Below are positions 20,915 through 23,824 of a stretch of DNA of 23,824 bases, piece by piece (position 1 is the stretch's first letter; each line of letters begins with the position of its first letter). Source of the stretch: CAIRYW01 sp041665985 (GTDB taxonomy: Bacteria > Patescibacteriota > Minisyncoccia > Phycocordibacterales > CAIRYW01); the NCBI GenBank assembly GCA_041665985.1, contig JBAYHV010000013.1:1-23824 (forward strand), read 5' to 3'. The notes beneath the pieces are model-generated. The model was not told the DNA's origin, did not search any database, and worked only from the letters and a program-made list of their open reading frames with translations. The position numbers were made by a program, and so were the translations under genes.

Positions 20915-20985
20915 GGAATTAGAAAACAAAAAATACCCTTGTGGTACTGACTCTGTAAGGGTCGAATCTCTCCTTTCCCTAATTC
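20915..20985. repeat. Unit U5, overlapping the dacA 3' end
   Basis: GAATTAG (20916-20922) pairs with CTAATTC (20979-20985). Inside are TACT and the hairpin GACTC-TGTAA-GGGTC (20949-20963, one T-G), then GAATCTC. The second stem of the other units is missing. The 3' arm includes the stop codon of the carboxypeptidase gene. The interval 20828-20914 between U4 and U5 is AT-rich and not assigned. Confidence 0.5.
20923..20962 (-). terminator. Terminator of the D,D-carboxypeptidase gene
   Basis: On the minus strand ACCCTT (20962-20957) pairs with AAGGGT (20940-20935) and is followed by ATTTTTTGTTTT. The hairpin is an alternative fold of unit U5. Confidence 0.6.
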
Positions 20986-21968
20986 GGAATTTTTGAAATA
21001 AGCAACTTCATATCTCCAAATCGATCATCAGAAGAAAGGACTGTATCAATATAATACCCGTCATCACCGTCATGAGCTCTAAGAATTAAAAGATTTTGTT
21101 TTGCTCTTGTTGTAAAACCTGTTTTTCCTCCAACAAAATAATTGACAGAAAATTCATCAATTAGTTTGTCAGTAGAAATTGCTTCGTGATGAAATTTTCC
21201 CGATACATCAACAATGTCATATTTACTTATCGAGGTAATAGCAAAAATACTTGGATATTTTAATTCAATGTATTCAGTTAATTTAGTTAGATCACTAACA
21301 GTTGAAACATTATCCTCTGATGGAGTTTCTCCATCAACGCCAGAAGAATTAAAATATTTCGTATTTACCATTCCCAAACTTTTTGCCTCATTATTCATCG
21401 CTAAAATAAAATTATCAGCACCATAATGATTTTCAATAATTCTCGCTGCATCATTATCTGATTCAATAAGAAGTGAATACAAAATATTTTGTATAGTCAG
21501 TTTATCTCCCACTTTATATCTATCAAAAGTTCCCTTACCAAAGTCCTTTTCTGTAATTATAACTTCATCATTCGGATTCATGCTCTTTACGGCAATTAAG
21601 GCTGTCATAAGTTTGGTAATACTTGCAATTCCAAGCGGTTTATCAAGATTTTGCCCTAATAGATTTTTTACTGTTCCGTCTGAATTAACAAAATATGTCC
21701 CGTACGCCAAAGCCGATATTGTTGTTCTTGGTGGTGTCTGAACGGGATCAGTTTTAACAATAGGAGAAGAAGTATTAAAACCAAAATCAATTGCTTCAAT
21801 ACTTTTTACAATAGGATTATTTTCGATAGCAGGAATTACATAATCTAAAGTAGATTTTTTTGCTTGAACTGGAGAATCCTTCAAGGGCTCCTGATTTTGA
21901 AAACCAATAATTGCTCCAAGAGAAATTACAGCGAACGAAGACCAAAATAAAAATTTATGTTTAATCAT
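20979..21968 (-). CDS. Serine-type D-Ala-D-Ala carboxypeptidase (peptidase S11)
   Basis: A 329-residue penicillin-binding-type enzyme that trims the terminal D-Ala of peptidoglycan stem peptides. An N-terminal membrane or signal segment (about 6-23, FLFWSSFAVISLGAIIGF) and a linker precede the domain. The three catalytic motifs are S116-I-T-K119, S170-D-N172 and K282-T-G284. Spacing is normal for low-molecular-weight S11 enzymes; the C-terminal DacA beta domain is missing or very short. It should act outside the membrane. It shares the strand with the MurE-like gene upstream, with two REP-like palindromes between them. The start at 21968 gives a clean signal segment. Confidence 0.93.
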   Translation of the reverse strand: MIKHKFLFWSSFAVISLGAIIGFQNQEPLKDSPVQAKKSTLDYVIPAIENNPIVKSIEAIDFGFNTSSPIVKTDPVQTPPRTTISALAYGTYFVNSDGTVKNLLGQNLDKPLGIASITKLMTALIAVKSMNPNDEVIITEKDFGKGTFDRYKVGDKLTIQNILYSLLIESDNDAARIIENHYGADNFILAMNNEAKSLGMVNTKYFNSSGVDGETPSEDNVSTVSDLTKLTEYIELKYPSIFAITSISKYDIVDVSGKFHHEAISTDKLIDEFSVNYFVGGKTGFTTRAKQNLLILRAHDGDDGYYIDTVLSSDDRFGDMKLLISKIPN

Positions 21969-21980
21969 TATTTTTTCGGT

Positions 21981-22007
21981 GTTATTCCCATGAAAATGGG
22001 AATCCAG
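21981..22007 (+). repeat. REP-like palindrome R4
   Basis: GTTATTCCCATGAAAATGGG followed by AATCCAG. The stem is ATTCCCAT/ATGGGAAT. It is paired in opposite orientation with R5, 17 bp away, 12 bp upstream of the carboxypeptidase start. Confidence 0.8.
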
Positions 22008-22024
22008 TTTTTTCCTAATGTTTT

Positions 22025-22051
22025 CTGGATTCCCGCCTGCGCGGGAATGAC
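22025..22051 (-). repeat. REP-like palindrome R5
   Basis: CTGGATTCCCGCCTGCGCGG followed by GAATGAC, identical to R2. With R4 it makes a head-to-head pair between the MurE-like and carboxypeptidase genes. Confidence 0.85.
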
Positions 22052-22057
22052 AAATAC

Positions 22058-23371
22058 CTACTTTTTAATTTTATTTAACAATTCAATTTCCTCTCTGACG
22101 ACTTTTCTATCGTCCCAAGGAATTGTTTCTCCTCCTAGTATCATTGTTTGTTCAGCTCCTTTGCCAGTGAACATTACAACGTCACCTCTCTTTGCTAGAG
22201 AAAGCGCTTTTTTTATTCCTTCCCTTCTATCCAAAATTACAAATAAATTTTCTTCTCTAATCTTCCCAAATTTTTCTGCCACTTTGGCAATATCATCTGC
22301 AATTGGGAACGGATCATCTTCATAAGGATCAACGTTTGAACAGACTACATAATCAGCATCACGCCCAACAATTTCTCCCATATCACTTCTTTTTATTTTA
22401 TCTCTTCCCCCTCCTTCAGCGCCAAGAAGCATGATCACTTTGTTTGTACCTGCTAAATTTCGAGCGGTCTTTACTGCCCAAGTCATACTGTTTTTTTCGT
22501 GAGCATAATCTACAAAAACTCTAAACCCAAGACCACAAGGAATTTCTTCCATTCTTCCTGGGATGTTAGTAATTTTTTTAATTCCAGCAATAGCTGAATC
22601 AATATTTAAATTTAATACTTTAGCTATAGCAATTCCAGGCAAAGCATTCCAGATATTGAATTGGCCAGGAATGGAAATTTCTATTTTTTTGTCATTCAAA
22701 AGAAAATTAACTTTTCCTTCTATTTCAGTAATATTTTTTGCTTGCATATCTGAAACTTTATTTACGCTAAAAGAAATTTTCTGTTCGGCTTTGAAAGACA
22801 AAAAGTAATCTGCATTATCATCGTCCGCATTAGCAATGATAGTTTTTTTAATTTCTTGTCCTTTGAAAAACTTATTTTTTGATCTTGATAAAATATCAAA
22901 CAAAATTGATTTGGCTTGTTTGTAATTTTCAAAATTACCATGGCTCTCTATATGCTCAGGAGTTAAGTTTGTAAATACAGCAATATCAAAATCAATTCCC
23001 TTATGCCTATTTTGAGCAAGCCCTTGGGATGTAATTTCCACAACAACGCATTCACAACCTAGGTCAACCATCTTTTTTAAATGCCTCTGAATAGAAAATC
23101 TTCCTGGCATTGTCATGTGAAAATCATTTACTTTTTCCTCATCGCCAATACGAATATTTGCCGTTGAAATAATTCCCGTTTTTATTCCGCAACCAGTCAA
23201 TGCTGACCAAATAAAATTTGCAGTTGAAGTTTTTCCTTTTGTACCAGTTACTCCAATTACAATTATTTTTTTAGAAGGAAAACCATAAAATAGAGTTGCA
23301 ATGTAGGCCAAAATTAAATGATAGGCATTAAGAATTCTTCCCCCAACTATTTTTTTAATAATTTGTTTCAT
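22058..23371 (-). CDS. MurE-like UDP-MurNAc-tripeptide ligase
   Basis: A 437-residue Mur ligase that adds the third amino acid to UDP-MurNAc-L-Ala-D-Glu in the cytoplasm. The ATP loop is GVTGTKGKTST (40-50). The central domain has NLTPEHIESHGNFENYKQAK, whose lysine is carbamylated in MurE. The C-terminal domain has VDYAHEKNS, GAEGGGRDKIKR and TGKGAEQTM. Two features are odd. The N-terminal UDP-binding domain of about 90 residues is nearly absent. The DNPR motif that selects diaminopimelate reads VDPYEDDP, so the third residue is uncertain. The frame opens upstream with a TTG at 23383; I use the ATG at 23371. Confidence 0.85.
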   Translation of the reverse strand: MKQIIKKIVGGRILNAYHLILAYIATLFYGFPSKKIIVIGVTGTKGKTSTANFIWSALTGCGIKTGIISTANIRIGDEEKVNDFHMTMPGRFSIQRHLKKMVDLGCECVVVEITSQGLAQNRHKGIDFDIAVFTNLTPEHIESHGNFENYKQAKSILFDILSRSKNKFFKGQEIKKTIIANADDDNADYFLSFKAEQKISFSVNKVSDMQAKNITEIEGKVNFLLNDKKIEISIPGQFNIWNALPGIAIAKVLNLNIDSAIAGIKKITNIPGRMEEIPCGLGFRVFVDYAHEKNSMTWAVKTARNLAGTNKVIMLLGAEGGGRDKIKRSDMGEIVGRDADYVVCSNVDPYEDDPFPIADDIAKVAEKFGKIREENLFVILDRREGIKKALSLAKRGDVVMFTGKGAEQTMILGGETIPWDDRKVVREEIELLNKIKK

Positions 23372-23383
23372 TTTTAAAATCAA

Positions 23384-23491
23384 AATTCAAAAGTCAAAAT
23401 GCAAAATTGCAATTCAAAATTCAAAATTTGTATCATTTAACTTTTTAATTTTTACTTGTAATTTTGACCTTTGCATTTTGACTTTTGAATT
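23384..23491. repeat. AT-rich inverted repeat element, copy 2
   Basis: A perfect 22-bp inverted repeat has arms at 23384-23405 and 23470-23491, starting AATTCAAAAGTC and ending GACTTTTGAATT. Between the arms are further copies of TTCAAAATT and the phrase AATTTTTACTTGTAATTTTG, shared with 16884-16910. It fills the gap between the FemX-like and MurE-like genes. Confidence 0.7.
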
Positions 23492-23501
23492 AGCAAAAAA
23501 A

Positions 23502-23824
23502 TTATTTGAACCTTTTTGCAAAAGCAATTGCTTTATACCAAAACTTACTTCCAATCAGATCAAAAAGTTCAGCGTGCCTGATAGTTTCTCCTCCAAATTT
23601 CTTTTTAAAAGTTGTAATACCTGCCCATAATCCATCTTTTTCTTTTGCTTCTTCTATTCCTCCGAAGTTATAAAACTTTAATCCTTCCTTCTTAGCACGC
23701 AGAATACCTGCCCAATGAGCCAAATATGGCCCACTAAGGTTCTTTTTTTCATCCGAGGTAGCACCAAACAGATAATAGGCCGTATTACCGTAAACAGCTA
23801 AAAAATGAGCAGCAAGATAATCTC
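23502..23824 (-). CDS. FemX/FmhB-like peptidoglycan aminoacyltransferase (3' part)
   Basis: The frame runs from the stop at 23502 to the window edge, so only about 107 C-terminal residues are visible; the start lies beyond 23824. The sequence reads DYLAAHFLAVYGNTAYYLFG, then ATSDEKKNLSGPYLAHWAGI, and KEGLKFYNFGG ... GITTFKKKFGGE. This is the second GNAT-like domain of the Fem family, which adds amino acids from tRNA to lipid II to build the interpeptide bridge. The ATG inside at 23723 is not the true start. It lies upstream of the MurE-like and carboxypeptidase genes on the same strand, consistent with a wall cluster. Confidence 0.85.
   Translation of the reverse strand, partial: DYLAAHFLAVYGNTAYYLFGATSDEKKNLSGPYLAHWAGILRAKKEGLKFYNFGGIEEAKEKDGLWAGITTFKKKFGGETIRHAELFDLIGSKFWYKAIAFAKRFK

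Noticed and set aside
20698..20985. T-box riboswitch, integron attC site or hammerhead ribozyme as an explanation of the post-tRNA units
   Set aside because: There is no T-box sequence or specifier loop, no attC-type core (GTTRRRY/RYYYAAC), and no CUGAUGA...GAAA core.
21957..22325. Open frame of 122 codons starting at the REP-like pair
   Set aside because: The start IPMKMGIQFFP...IPACAGMT is the translation of REP repeats, and the rest lies antisense to the MurE-like gene.
1..23824. CRISPR array
   Set aside because: The repeats seen are dispersed and differ in type; there is no regular repeat-spacer pattern and no cas gene.

Overview
The window looks like chromosome from an AT-rich bacterium with a streamlined genome, most probably a Candidate Phyla Radiation (Patescibacteria, Parcubacteria-like) lineage. 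This is inferred from a short IF2 without its N-terminal extension, small genes, tRNAs without an encoded CCA, scarce Shine-Dalgarno sites, -10 boxes only 6-10 nt upstream of start codons, and palindromic repeats inside genes (a PAYRQAG-type peptide in IF2). No phage, plasmid, IS element or CRISPR array is visible.

Layout. 1-601: structured non-coding DNA and a small response regulator (-). 795-3140: topoisomerase I (topA). 3188-4390: a tiny gene and parB (-). 4471-4850: tRNA-Leu(CAA) and a structured region. 4886-6279: an SMR-like membrane protein, a 52-residue basic protein with its own promoter and terminator, and miaA. 6384-10487: a copper operon on the minus strand, csoR > copA > HMA/DsbD-like protein > cupredoxin, with a CsoR-type operator inside the promoter spacer. 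10545-12159: an unrecognised protein, tRNA-Trp, ribosomal protein L33 and tRNA-Tyr. 12160-12587: dense structured repeats. 12634-18177 (-): an unknown protein, clpB, a degenerate trypsin-fold membrane protein and a cysteine desulfurase. 18333-20227: infB-rbfA. 20292-20985: a partial tRNA-Cys copy, tRNA-Cys, tRNA-Leu(TAA) and more structured elements. 20979-23824 (-): a D,D-carboxypeptidase, a MurE-like ligase and a partial FemX-like transferase, that is, a peptidoglycan cluster.

The most unusual content is non-coding. All three class II tRNAs (two Leu, one Tyr) are followed by a terminator hairpin that continues into an inverted copy of the tRNA 3' end. Each copy is interrupted at the acceptor/T-stem border by a different perfect hairpin. 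After these copies come units with a common three-way-junction-like fold and a TGTAA-loop hairpin whose stem covaries between copies. The two class I tRNAs lack this arrangement, but tRNA-Cys has a partial direct copy upstream, also broken by a hairpin. A separate 72-nt long-hairpin element occurs twice and shows compensatory base changes. Several other small repeat families are present, some of them inside reading frames.

Most of the window is housekeeping: DNA topology, tRNA modification, translation initiation, proteostasis, Fe-S or sulfur supply, and the cell wall. The copper operon is the clearest accessory function. All functional calls come from reading motifs; no database search was possible.
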